Positions 28,099-35,945 of a stretch of DNA of 64,000 nucleotides are shown here, piece after piece. The stretch's first letter is position 1, and every line of letters starts with the position of its first letter. Below the pieces are notes generated by a model, which had not been told where the DNA came from, searched no databases, and saw only the letters and a program-made list of their open reading frames with translations. The stretch is from a virus. The stretch spans positions 24,939-88,938 of IMG/VR virus record IMGVR_UViG_3300030419_004440; one strand, given 5' to 3'. The position numbers and the translations under genes were made by a program.

Positions 28099-28730
28099 TA
28101 TTGAAACTCCGGCTCGTCAAACTGATTATAAACTTGACCAACGAAATTCATATTAGTCCTAGCGGGCGAATTAGAGGGAAAAGGTTTTTTCTCGAAAAAC
28201 TCGTCGTGTACAAGTGCCTCTTCTTTTACTACTGGGTATATAACTTCTCTTAGAAAGTTTTGGTCTACCTGATATTTGTCATCAAACGCCTTTTTGTCGT
28301 ATTCATATATCATTTCTTTGATGCCCTTAAGTATCCCGTTTCTAGCACCCCACATTCCGCCCAAGATTTCTGTCGCGTGATATGGGTGGTCTCGTATTAT
28401 ATGAAAGTCTTTGTCGCTTTTTAGCCAGTCGTCTATGGCCGCCTTTTCCCTTTCCCCAAGTCTGGAGTCTGTGTCTCTAGATATAACCACGTCGTGAGAG
28501 TCGGCAGCAAAGAACCTCCAAAACATGCCGTTCCAACCGGATTCGGACATGATCAAGCATTCGGCGTCTAGATCGCAGAGTGTTTTTATTATATACTCTG
28601 GAACATCTGGGCCTATATAAAACCTACAAACCCAGTCCGGAAACATGTCCTTTGCTATTTGAACGTTTTTTACGGCACCCATTGTGTACTTTGGGTCGTC
28701 ACCCCAAAGACTGAATGATATTATCTTCAT
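28098..28730 (-). CDS. Glycosyltransferase-like protein, GT-A type
   Basis: The ATG at 28730 overlaps the FkbM stop (TAATG) and has an AGGAGA ribosome binding site; it begins MKIISFSLWG. The segment VVISRDTDSRLGEREKAAID (near residues 82-101) has a DTD motif like the metal site of GT-A enzymes. A conserved-looking DHPYHATEILGGMWGARNG segment follows (about residues 114-132). It resembles a recurrent group of uncharacterised proteins in polysaccharide loci. The exact sugar is unknown. Confidence 0.65.
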   Translation of the reverse strand: MKIISFSLWGDDPKYTMGAVKNVQIAKDMFPDWVCRFYIGPDVPEYIIKTLCDLDAECLIMSESGWNGMFWRFFAADSHDVVISRDTDSRLGEREKAAIDDWLKSDKDFHIIRDHPYHATEILGGMWGARNGILKGIKEMIYEYDKKAFDDKYQVDQNFLREVIYPVVKEEALVHDEFFEKKPFPSNSPARTNMNFVGQVYNQFDEPEFQ

Positions 28731-29350
28731 TAATATCTCCTGCAAAGGCATTGGTAAGGCCTTTCGCTTTCCATGGTTACAACTTCGTCTCTTTCTACAT
28801 TATAGCAGGAGAAACCGTTATCCTCAATCAAAATTTTTCTAATTTCTGGCCAAAGCTCGTTCGAGTGATTTTCAATAAGAATTGTTTTTGTTTTTTTGAT
28901 GGATTGCTCCATGCCGTGCAACACCTTTAATTCAGCACCTTCGACATCTATTTTTATAAAAGATATCTCATCTTCATCTTTAAGTAATTCGTCAAGAGTC
29001 ATAGACTTTATTTCGCCCACCTTGACGTTTGGAACATTTGATGTGCTGTATCCAATTATATTGTGTACCTCACTACTGTCCCCAAGATAAACGTCTTCTG
29101 TTCCGTTTTTATCTGAAATTGCAGCGTTCACAAATTCAATATTATTGCAGTGACCGAAACGCATTTCTAGGCTTGAAAATGTCTGGGGAAAAAGCTCTAC
29201 GCAATAAATCTTGCCAGTGTTACCTAGAATCCTAGAAAAAAACGAGGTGTACGAACCGTGGCAAGCACCTACGTCTACAACAACGTCGCCTAAACTTATC
29301 AGGGATTCTTTACTTATTAAGTCGAAATTTTTTACGTCGTGATTATCCAT
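28730..29350 (-). CDS. FkbM-family methyltransferase
   Basis: The class I methyltransferase motif I is VVDVGACHGSYTSFF (near residues 25-39). ISFIKIDVEGAELKVLHGM (near 128-146) is the FkbM signature with the DVEG-E segment. The C-terminus retains the typical ENH and YxLxRR-type end. FkbM enzymes O-methylate sugars or other hydroxyls. At 206 aa this is a complete domain. The ribosome binding site AGGAA precedes the ATG. It probably methylates a sugar of the glycan built by this cluster. Confidence 0.85.
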   Translation of the reverse strand: MDNHDVKNFDLISKESLISLGDVVVDVGACHGSYTSFFSRILGNTGKIYCVELFPQTFSSLEMRFGHCNNIEFVNAAISDKNGTEDVYLGDSSEVHNIIGYSTSNVPNVKVGEIKSMTLDELLKDEDEISFIKIDVEGAELKVLHGMEQSIKKTKTILIENHSNELWPEIRKILIEDNGFSCYNVERDEVVTMESERPYQCLCRRY

Positions 29351-29358
29351 TATTATTC

Positions 29359-30069
29359 CTAGTCTACTGTTATTTTGTTTTTGGGAAAGCCCATTTCTTT
29401 TCGTTTAATGAACACGTAGTGATCTCTTCCTGAGTAGTGGAGAGTTTTTTGAGCGGCAAGATCGAGATCACCCTCGTTTTGCGTCCCCTTAACGCTGTAG
29501 TGCTCGTGCGTTATGATTATTTTGTCTATGTATTGCTCTCTCCCCATGTCTCTCACGACTTCGGTAAATTCATCGTCACAATATAGACTCTTGTAGTCTG
29601 GGTGATAGATATAACCGAAACGTTCGTAGAGCTTTCTTCCAAGTATGGAAAAAGTTATTAATTTACCGTGAGTGTTTCCGTCATCGAAGTGAACGCAGCC
29701 GTCTAGGTCTGGAAAGTGTTCATCCATAGCTTCGGATATTTCCTTGTCCCAGCCGTCAACTTTGGGCACCATGTCGTCAGAAGCACAAACTAAGACATCA
29801 AATTCCAGCCCATCTATGTGATTGTTTATGGCACTAATTTTTTCTGTCCCGTAGTCATACCAAAGGTTGTACTTAACGTTCGGTTTCTTAGAAAAAATGT
29901 AGTCTACCCTTTGTTGTACATAAGGGTCTTTCATGGTCTCATCTTCTGAGTCACAGTTTATGTTGAATTCCAATTCGTTAGAGTCGCTAGACATCATTAC
30001 GTATTGATTTAAAACTTCTAAAAACTTGTTGGCTCTTGCAAAGGTGGGAAATTGAACTAATAACTTCAT
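29359..30069 (-). CDS. GT-A glycosyltransferase-like protein
   Basis: The ATG at 30069 overlaps the epimerase stop (ATGA); the longer frame begins with TTG. The protein begins MKLLVQFPTFARANKF, as in GT2-like enzymes. VLVCASDDMVPKVDGWD (near residues 92-108) has an SDD metal site typical of GT-A folds. SLYCDDEFTEVVRD near residue 160 lies where the catalytic Asp of the family is expected. Donor and acceptor are not known. Confidence 0.7.
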   Translation of the reverse strand: MKLLVQFPTFARANKFLEVLNQYVMMSSDSNELEFNINCDSEDETMKDPYVQQRVDYIFSKKPNVKYNLWYDYGTEKISAINNHIDGLEFDVLVCASDDMVPKVDGWDKEISEAMDEHFPDLDGCVHFDDGNTHGKLITFSILGRKLYERFGYIYHPDYKSLYCDDEFTEVVRDMGREQYIDKIIITHEHYSVKGTQNEGDLDLAAQKTLHYSGRDHYVFIKRKEMGFPKNKITVD

Positions 30070-30962
30070 TTTAGCCAATCCCCCAGCTTAACCTTTGCTT
30101 CCCACTTCAATATGTCGTTTGCCTTGCTTGTATCTGCTAGGCTATCCCTTGCCTCACCTAGTCTTTCTGGCAAATTTACATATGTTACATCTTCTCCGCC
30201 TACCATTTTCGCTAAATCCATTATCGTGTGATTTTTCCCCGCACCAATGTTAAAAATATTTCCAAAGGCACGTTTATCATCTGTAAAAGCTGCTTTCATG
30301 TTGGCTTCAACCACGTCGGAAACATGGGTAAAATCTCTTGACTGAAGCCCATCGCCCACTATTGTGAGGGGTACACCTTCATTAAGCTGTTTTTGAAATA
30401 AACCTACGACCGGTGCGTATTGACCGCTGGTAGGCTGCCGGTCTCCATAAACATTGAAGTATCTAAATATAACTGTCTCTAAACCATAAAGTTTATAAAA
30501 CATTTTGCACAACTCTTCTCCTGAAACCTTCGTTACAGAATATGCGTTTAGGCAGTCGTTTTTCATGTCTTCGTTTAGCGGGATTGGGTGGGCAACTCCG
30601 TACGCAGCAGAAGTTGATGAATACATAACCCTTTTAACTCCGGCTTCTTTGGCCGCTTGTAGTACGCTGCAAGTTCCGACAGAGTTGGTCAAAGTTGCCG
30701 CGACAGGATTATTTATGCATGGCTGAATTCTAGATTCGGCAGCTAAATGGAAAACTAAATCAACGCCTTCAAAATGATGCTTTATATTGTAGTAGTCTTC
30801 TACGGAATAGAAGGAGTACTCAGCGTCATCGTTGAAGTAAAAATTCTCGTGGCTATCTGCTGACAAGTCATCAATTACCAAGACCTTATGACCATCATCC
30901 ACTAGACGATCAACTATATGAGATCCTATAAATCCGGCACCACCTGTAACTATTACGTTCAT
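30066..30962 (-). CDS. NAD-dependent sugar-nucleotide epimerase/dehydratase
   Basis: The extended SDR motif GGAGFIGSH (residues 7-15) starts the NAD-binding fold. HLAAES (about 72-77) fits the family. SSTSAAYG (about 114-121) and YSVTK (about 140-144) contain the catalytic Ser/Thr and the Tyr-x3-Lys pair. The closest types are UDP-glucose/GlcNAc 4-epimerase-like enzymes, but SDR specificity cannot be read from these motifs. It would supply a sugar nucleotide for the neighbouring transferases. It overlaps the next gene upstream by 4 nt. Confidence 0.85.
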   Translation of the reverse strand: MNVIVTGGAGFIGSHIVDRLVDDGHKVLVIDDLSADSHENFYFNDDAEYSFYSVEDYYNIKHHFEGVDLVFHLAAESRIQPCINNPVAATLTNSVGTCSVLQAAKEAGVKRVMYSSTSAAYGVAHPIPLNEDMKNDCLNAYSVTKVSGEELCKMFYKLYGLETVIFRYFNVYGDRQPTSGQYAPVVGLFQKQLNEGVPLTIVGDGLQSRDFTHVSDVVEANMKAAFTDDKRAFGNIFNIGAGKNHTIMDLAKMVGGEDVTYVNLPERLGEARDSLADTSKANDILKWEAKVKLGDWLK

Positions 30963-31840
30963 AATTTTTCACTAGTCCTTTCCAATTTACCTGAAATTTC
31001 CGAGGATTTTAACAGCCTGAACAGTCTAGCTGCACGCCTAAAGCAGTTATGGCGAGACTTGACTTGTTTTTTCAGAATCTGACCTATATCGCCTTCTTCC
31101 GAAGTCTCTATAAATAGAGTTGACAGTATGTTGTCCAGTGTGGACTGTTGGCTTTCATCTACTTTGATTTTTATATTGTTGCACCTAAGAAGAGAATCAA
31201 AAAGCAGTTGCGATGTCACGATATTTACGTCGTCGGCCAACACCACCGTGTCGTACTTTTCGTAAAAAGACACCGCTGACGTTATATCTAAAAACATGTC
31301 GGCATATCCGCTTTGATCCTGCTGATTGAAAGAAACGACGTGACAGGAATCTTGATTGGCTACCGACTCCTGAACCATGCTGTTATTGGTAATGGAGAAG
31401 ACACACGTATCAAGCCTGTAGTCTGGGGTTGGCATTCTTGGTATAAAGACATCTGCGGCAGGGTATATGCCCTCTATCTTTACCCCCTTTTGAGAGACAT
31501 TGCTTGTATTTTTATACATATTAGTGAAAAGGAATGGAACGTTTATTTTGGTGTCCTTTATAATACCTTCAATCGTTTCTATCTCTGATTGCTGGGCACC
31601 GGACACATTTAATATCATGCTAATATTTTTATTGCCTGATAAGTATTTAATTATGTCGTTCGTTAAAAATTTAAAGTGGGAAATAAAAACATCTGGCTTT
31701 GTAAAATCGAAGGTGTCAAAAGCACTCTTGCTTGGATCACTCCACAAAACTGACTCCTCCCCAACTTCCGCGAGGCACTGTTGGAGATACATGGGTTCTG
31801 TAGATAAAGCAGAGGTGTAATTTTGAATTAGGGTTTTCAT
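30959..31840 (-). CDS. Unknown, possible GT-B glycosyltransferase-like protein
   Basis: No clear motif is seen. The N-terminal half has strands like those of a GT-B N-domain (KPDVFISHFKFL, ISMILNVSG, VPFLFTN). The middle has an IEGIYPAADVFIPRM segment. The C-terminus is a charged helix with many Arg and Lys (RHNCFRRAARLFRLL). A GT-B enzyme that has lost typical donor residues is a possible reading. It is coupled by 4-nt overlaps on both sides inside the glycan cluster. Confidence 0.5.
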   Translation of the reverse strand: MKTLIQNYTSALSTEPMYLQQCLAEVGEESVLWSDPSKSAFDTFDFTKPDVFISHFKFLTNDIIKYLSGNKNISMILNVSGAQQSEIETIEGIIKDTKINVPFLFTNMYKNTSNVSQKGVKIEGIYPAADVFIPRMPTPDYRLDTCVFSITNNSMVQESVANQDSCHVVSFNQQDQSGYADMFLDITSAVSFYEKYDTVVLADDVNIVTSQLLFDSLLRCNNIKIKVDESQQSTLDNILSTLFIETSEEGDIGQILKKQVKSRHNCFRRAARLFRLLKSSEISGKLERTSEKL

Positions 31841-32583
31841 ATTCTTGTGATCCTCTTTAGGGTTTTTATGTTTTGTATTTTTACGGTTGATGTGTTTAAG
31901 ATATCGGTTACAATTACTCTGTTATCCTTTAAGATTACATTAATGGCTTCAAACAAAAATCTATTTTTGTACTCTGGGTTAGATACGGTTGAATATAAAT
32001 TACTGATAATTTTTCTGCCACACAGATAAGCAACTTCATTCCATAGCTTAGTTTTAACCCCCACGGCCATAGACTGTAGTACTGATTCGTTTTCTATCAG
32101 CCCCACGTCAAAGTTTTTGTATTCGTCCTTTTCTTGGCACAGTACGCCGGATTGACTATAGTCTATACTACTCAGCATATCTGGAGTTAAGAGTAGTGCC
32201 CCGTTACACAGTAATATTCTACTGTTATTTATGTTGTGGAGGCACAGTCTAGCACTCTCGCAGCAGTTTGAATTGAAATGCATCTGATTTTCTACAACTC
32301 GTATATTTATATCTGCGAAGTTGTTTTTGACAAATTCCACCGTTTTCTGTGTTTCAAAACCAGAGCATAGTATAATTTCAAAGTTTTTAAAGGTGGCTTT
32401 TATCGCATCAACCTGTCTCTGTATTAAAGTTTTTCCCTCTATTTTCATTAACGAAATAGGCCCATAGGACTTCATCCTATAGCCATGATTCTCGCTAAAC
32501 AAAACTACCGAGATAAACGATTCCTGAGACCCCTTGGGTTCACCCGAAACGGGACTGGTTATAAATCTAGATTTTCTTCTCAT
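31837..32583 (-). CDS. Nucleotidyltransferase-like (GT-A fold) protein
   Basis: The fold resembles sugar-phosphate nucleotidyltransferases or MobA-like enzymes: MKIEGKTLIQRQVDAIKATF (near residues 46-65) corresponds to the strand-helix of that fold, and FEIILCSGFE and SRILLCNGALLLTPD (about 120-134) follow in the expected order. The usual glycine-rich N-terminal signature is not clear; instead the protein starts with ISVVLFSENHGYRM. A role making an NDP-activated sugar or choline-like donor is possible. Confidence is limited by the missing signature. Confidence 0.55.
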   Translation of the reverse strand: MRRKSRFITSPVSGEPKGSQESFISVVLFSENHGYRMKSYGPISLMKIEGKTLIQRQVDAIKATFKNFEIILCSGFETQKTVEFVKNNFADINIRVVENQMHFNSNCCESARLCLHNINNSRILLCNGALLLTPDMLSSIDYSQSGVLCQEKDEYKNFDVGLIENESVLQSMAVGVKTKLWNEVAYLCGRKIISNLYSTVSNPEYKNRFLFEAINVILKDNRVIVTDILNTSTVKIQNIKTLKRITRI

Positions 32584-33391
32584 ATTTCCTATAATTTTTT
32601 TGATTTATAGCAAGTTCTTTAATTTCTTTGACCATTAAATCGTAATCTAGGAAGTCGAGATAGTTTGAGTTTATGACGCCGTACGCTAGTGCAGACACGT
32701 CACTATCGGTGTCTTCAAAAAAAGCGGTTCTATTTAAAAGCTCATTGACTTCCTTGTCTATGAAGTTGAAGAAGTTACTGTCTATTAGTTGTCCGGCCTG
32801 AATTTTTACTATGAAATTACAGCCGATACCAACTGTTCTTTTAAACGCGTCCGTGTCTATCTGATACTTGTCAGCAAACGGGCCACTTGTCAGTGAATCC
32901 GCATGTATGACTAGATCTGCTTTAATGTCTTGTTCAAGAAGTTTGTGCACGCCGTTTACTAATACCTGCGTGTGAACCCCTTTTTGTATTGCAGAAATCG
33001 ACGCTATGATCTTGCCTCTTTCATAGTCGCTATCAATTATTGATTTAATACTTTTGTTTAACTCGTCTTCCGTTTGTTCAGAAATCTCTATAACTACTCC
33101 AAAGCTAGTTTTAGTTTCTTCTTTTGCCTTATCCTGAAGCTCGACTTCGTTCGTTATTTTTAAAGCTCTTTTCCACTTAGATGATCTGTACATATTACAG
33201 AACCTATCTAATCTATAATATTGGTGCAGCTCATCATTTTCAAGACAGTCGTCGACAGGTTGCAAATTGGCTTCGCCTCGTTCTACAAGCTTCTCTAGTC
33301 TACCCACCTTGCATCCGTCTTGCCACAATCCGAACGGACCTCCGCTAGACGGGGGAGCTGAGGTAGCGAATATACATTTTGAACAATCCAT
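32567..33391 (-). CDS. Unknown protein with N-terminal cysteine cluster
   Basis: The first 70 residues hold a CxxC (C3, C6) and further cysteines (C27, C49, C65), suggesting a metal or Fe-S site. A following segment (FGVVIEISEQTEDELNKSIK) resembles the first strand and helix of a GT2-like fold, but the DXD site is not clear. It overlaps the nucleotidyltransferase-like gene by 17 nt. It may be a diverged glycosyltransferase or a scaffold protein. No family is recognised. Confidence 0.5.
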   Translation of the reverse strand: MDCSKCIFATSAPPSSGGPFGLWQDGCKVGRLEKLVERGEANLQPVDDCLENDELHQYYRLDRFCNMYRSSKWKRALKITNEVELQDKAKEETKTSFGVVIEISEQTEDELNKSIKSIIDSDYERGKIIASISAIQKGVHTQVLVNGVHKLLEQDIKADLVIHADSLTSGPFADKYQIDTDAFKRTVGIGCNFIVKIQAGQLIDSNFFNFIDKEVNELLNRTAFFEDTDSDVSALAYGVINSNYLDFLDYDLMVKEIKELAINQKNYRKYEKKI

Positions 33392-33392
33392 T

Positions 33393-33809
33393 TTAAGCCC
33401 TTTGTGCCACTATTTCAAAATGAATTCCAGCGAGTTGTGTATTTAATACTTTCAACCCGAGAGACTCTATGAATGGTTTTATTTCATTTAAAGAAGACAT
33501 AGAATTAATACTTTGAATAAGCTGTGCTCCATCTGCTTCTTCTATTGCACCGTTGATTACGCTCTTGCAAAATAGCCGCAAGTCTTTTCCTCCAATGATA
33601 AGCTTTCCGCCTAAGCGGAGCTTGCTAACCAAGGAGACAATGCAATCCCTGATGTTGCTAAGATAAAAAGAGTCTAAGACATCGTTTGCTAATATCTCAG
33701 TACACTCATTGTCGGATATATCCATAAAGTTTATATAGTTATCAGATACGAGAACTTTCTTGTATCCTTCAATTGCTTCTTGCTCCATTTTGATAACATG
33801 AATCTTCAT
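33393..33809 (-). CDS. Small methyltransferase-like protein
   Basis: At 138 aa this resembles the C-terminal half of a class I methyltransferase: NDVLDSFYLSNIRDCIVSLV and LRLGGKLIIGGKDLRLFCKS (near residues 65-84) match the post-motif LKPGG-L strand pattern, and a final EIVAQR strand is typical. The SAM-binding glycine motif is missing, so it may not be an active enzyme. Such partial methyltransferase proteins occur in other glycan clusters. Confidence 0.5.
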   Translation of the reverse strand: MKIHVIKMEQEAIEGYKKVLVSDNYINFMDISDNECTEILANDVLDSFYLSNIRDCIVSLVSKLRLGGKLIIGGKDLRLFCKSVINGAIEEADGAQLIQSINSMSSLNEIKPFIESLGLKVLNTQLAGIHFEIVAQRA

Positions 33810-34813
33810 TTTTTAACTCCGTATGCGATGTCGAATGTTTTGTTCCAGTTATTTATAAAACTCTCTTCTGAGAAATTCTCAATTACCGTCTTTCTCGCCT
33901 CTTGACCCATTGATTTTCTGAGGTGTTCGTCACCTAAAAGAGTATGTATGTATTTTTTTAGTTCTTCTTCGTCGTTTGACATAAATCCGTTAACTCCGTT
34001 TTCTATGATTTCGGGAATCATACAGGTGGCGGTAGAAACGACTGCACATCCGCAGGACATCGCCTCTAGCAACGAGGTTGGAACTGGACTAATTGTAGAT
34101 GTGTTGAGAAATACTTTTGCCGTATTGTACTCTAGAACTAGGTCTTCTATCGACTCAGCGGGCTTTGAGAGGCCTTCTGAGCAAGTCCCAAGTAGTCTGG
34201 CCTCAAAACCTTCGGTCACTCTTTTCCAACCGTTGTAGTTGCAGCAGTAGTCACGATTTTTAAAATCGTTTACCACACTAAGAATTTCTGCGTGCGTGGC
34301 AGGTTCACCTTTTCTCTCTTCGGTGGGGCTAAATAGCTCTGTGTCAACAGAGTGATGAATTACTCGTGGATCACAGTTCATTTTCCATTGGTCGATTGAG
34401 TACTCGGAAATAAATAAATTTATATCTCCGACCATACTTCTAAAGGCTTGAAGCTGTTCTTGGGGCCAGCTAGGTATGGGGAGTGTATGCTCCAGAGAGA
34501 TTATTGGGATGTTAAGAGTTTGATTTATTTGACTGGCTACTTGGAACTGACCAAATTTACTTTGAGTCAAAATAAAATCGAATTCAATGCCTGAGATTAG
34601 ACTATTCTTTGGAAGAATATAATAATTGCCGGGAAGTTCAGCGTAGGTATTATCCCACTCTTTACAGTTATCGTATCTAAACGAGTAAAAATTGTGTCCA
34701 GTTTTACACAGCTGGGTCTGGTATCTCTCGTGCGTATCGAAGGTAAGTATGTTATACTTATCTTTAGTGGCATTTAGAGATCTATTTATAATACTTGCTG
34801 TTCTATGACTCAT
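33806..34813 (-). CDS. GT4-family glycosyltransferase (GT-B)
   Basis: The C-terminal donor-binding domain is clear: SLLEAMSCGCAVVSTATC (near residues 245-262) followed by IPEIIENGVNGFM is the GT1/GT4 motif with the Glu-x7-Glu-type donor site. The N-terminal half has a Rossmann-like pattern. At 335 aa the length is normal for a GT4. It overlaps both neighbours by 4-11 nt. The sugar is unknown. Confidence 0.85.
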   Translation of the reverse strand: MSHRTASIINRSLNATKDKYNILTFDTHERYQTQLCKTGHNFYSFRYDNCKEWDNTYAELPGNYYILPKNSLISGIEFDFILTQSKFGQFQVASQINQTLNIPIISLEHTLPIPSWPQEQLQAFRSMVGDINLFISEYSIDQWKMNCDPRVIHHSVDTELFSPTEERKGEPATHAEILSVVNDFKNRDYCCNYNGWKRVTEGFEARLLGTCSEGLSKPAESIEDLVLEYNTAKVFLNTSTISPVPTSLLEAMSCGCAVVSTATCMIPEIIENGVNGFMSNDEEELKKYIHTLLGDEHLRKSMGQEARKTVIENFSEESFINNWNKTFDIAYGVKK

Positions 34814-35945
34814 TTAATACCTCCAACATTCTTTCTCCTATTTTTTGATAGGAAAAATTCTCTACCACGCTTAATCCAGCAGATTTAGCCCTTTGCCTGT
34901 GTGCAATAGGATTCTCTTTATAGGACTCGTAATAGCTTCTCATATTTTCCCTAATTGTTTTTTCGCATGGTTGAAACCAGTACTCTCTTCCAGTAAACAT
35001 GTCGGGAAAAGCCGCGTTAGAGCATTTGCAACAAGAAAACACTCCGTTTACTAGAGATCCGGTATTTTTGTCTTCTGGGTCTATAAATTCAGAAGGGCCA
35101 CCAAAATCACTGCAAATAGGGGTGTTGCCAAACCCAACAGCGTCCAGCGAGGGTATCGACCAAGCTTCTCCGTGAGAAGGTAAAACAAAGCAGTCGCAAT
35201 ATTGGTGAACGGAATAAAGTTCTTCTTCAGAGAGGCGAACTGAAAGCACTCCCTCCTTCTTGTATTTTTCAATAGAATTATATAGTCTAAGCAACTGCTT
35301 CTCTCTCGTTAATATTTGTTCTAGCTCCGCGTGTGTTTGCTCTGGCGTTTTACCAAACTTATTTACTTTTATAACAAGAGAAACGTCTTCCGCCCTATCA
35401 AACTCGGAATGAAAGCATGTAACTATAGATGCTATGTTTTTTCTATCGTTTAAGTCGCCCACATAATAAAATTTAAATGTGTCGTCGATATTTGGCAGGT
35501 GTATGTCTTTGTATTTCTTCTTGTACTTATTTACATCTGTTGCGTGATGCACAAGCCTCAAGGGTACACCTATACTGTCTTGCTCTAAGGATTTCATCAA
35601 TGTCTTGTTGGGAACCCAAATTTCATCCATCTGTTGCAGTTGTTCAAACCAACCGATTGTTTTTATGCTGTATGATTCCACCTCTAAAAATGCGATGTTC
35701 TTTTTAAAGGCCGATGTACCAACAAGGTGATGCGGTAGCACATGTTGTATGCAAAAGTCGCACTCGGATGAGTCTTTTTTCTCAAGTTCTAAAATTCTGG
35801 GGTGGACATCTGATTTATCTGATGTTAGTGTTACGTTTCGGCATACAACGTCTACACCCGCTTTATCTAGGGCTAGTATTTGATCTGTAGCGGCTTGTGA
35901 CCACCCTCCGAATTCCTTATAATGTCCTATATATAATACTCTCAT
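34803..35945 (-). CDS. GT4-family glycosyltransferase (GT-B)
   Basis: The ATG at 35945 (MRVLYIGHYKEFGGW) overlaps the upstream stop by ATGA; an extra 22-residue extension is unlikely. The N-domain has the GGW-SQA loop of GT4 enzymes. CDCFVLPSHGEAWSIPSLDA (near residues 253-272) and GNTPICSDFGGPSEFI carry the donor site. At 380 aa it is complete. A Cys-rich insert (FSCCKCSNAAF) after the donor site is unusual and could bind metal. Confidence 0.85.
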   Translation of the reverse strand: MRVLYIGHYKEFGGWSQAATDQILALDKAGVDVVCRNVTLTSDKSDVHPRILELEKKDSSECDFCIQHVLPHHLVGTSAFKKNIAFLEVESYSIKTIGWFEQLQQMDEIWVPNKTLMKSLEQDSIGVPLRLVHHATDVNKYKKKYKDIHLPNIDDTFKFYYVGDLNDRKNIASIVTCFHSEFDRAEDVSLVIKVNKFGKTPEQTHAELEQILTREKQLLRLYNSIEKYKKEGVLSVRLSEEELYSVHQYCDCFVLPSHGEAWSIPSLDAVGFGNTPICSDFGGPSEFIDPEDKNTGSLVNGVFSCCKCSNAAFPDMFTGREYWFQPCEKTIRENMRSYYESYKENPIAHRQRAKSAGLSVVENFSYQKIGERMLEVLNES

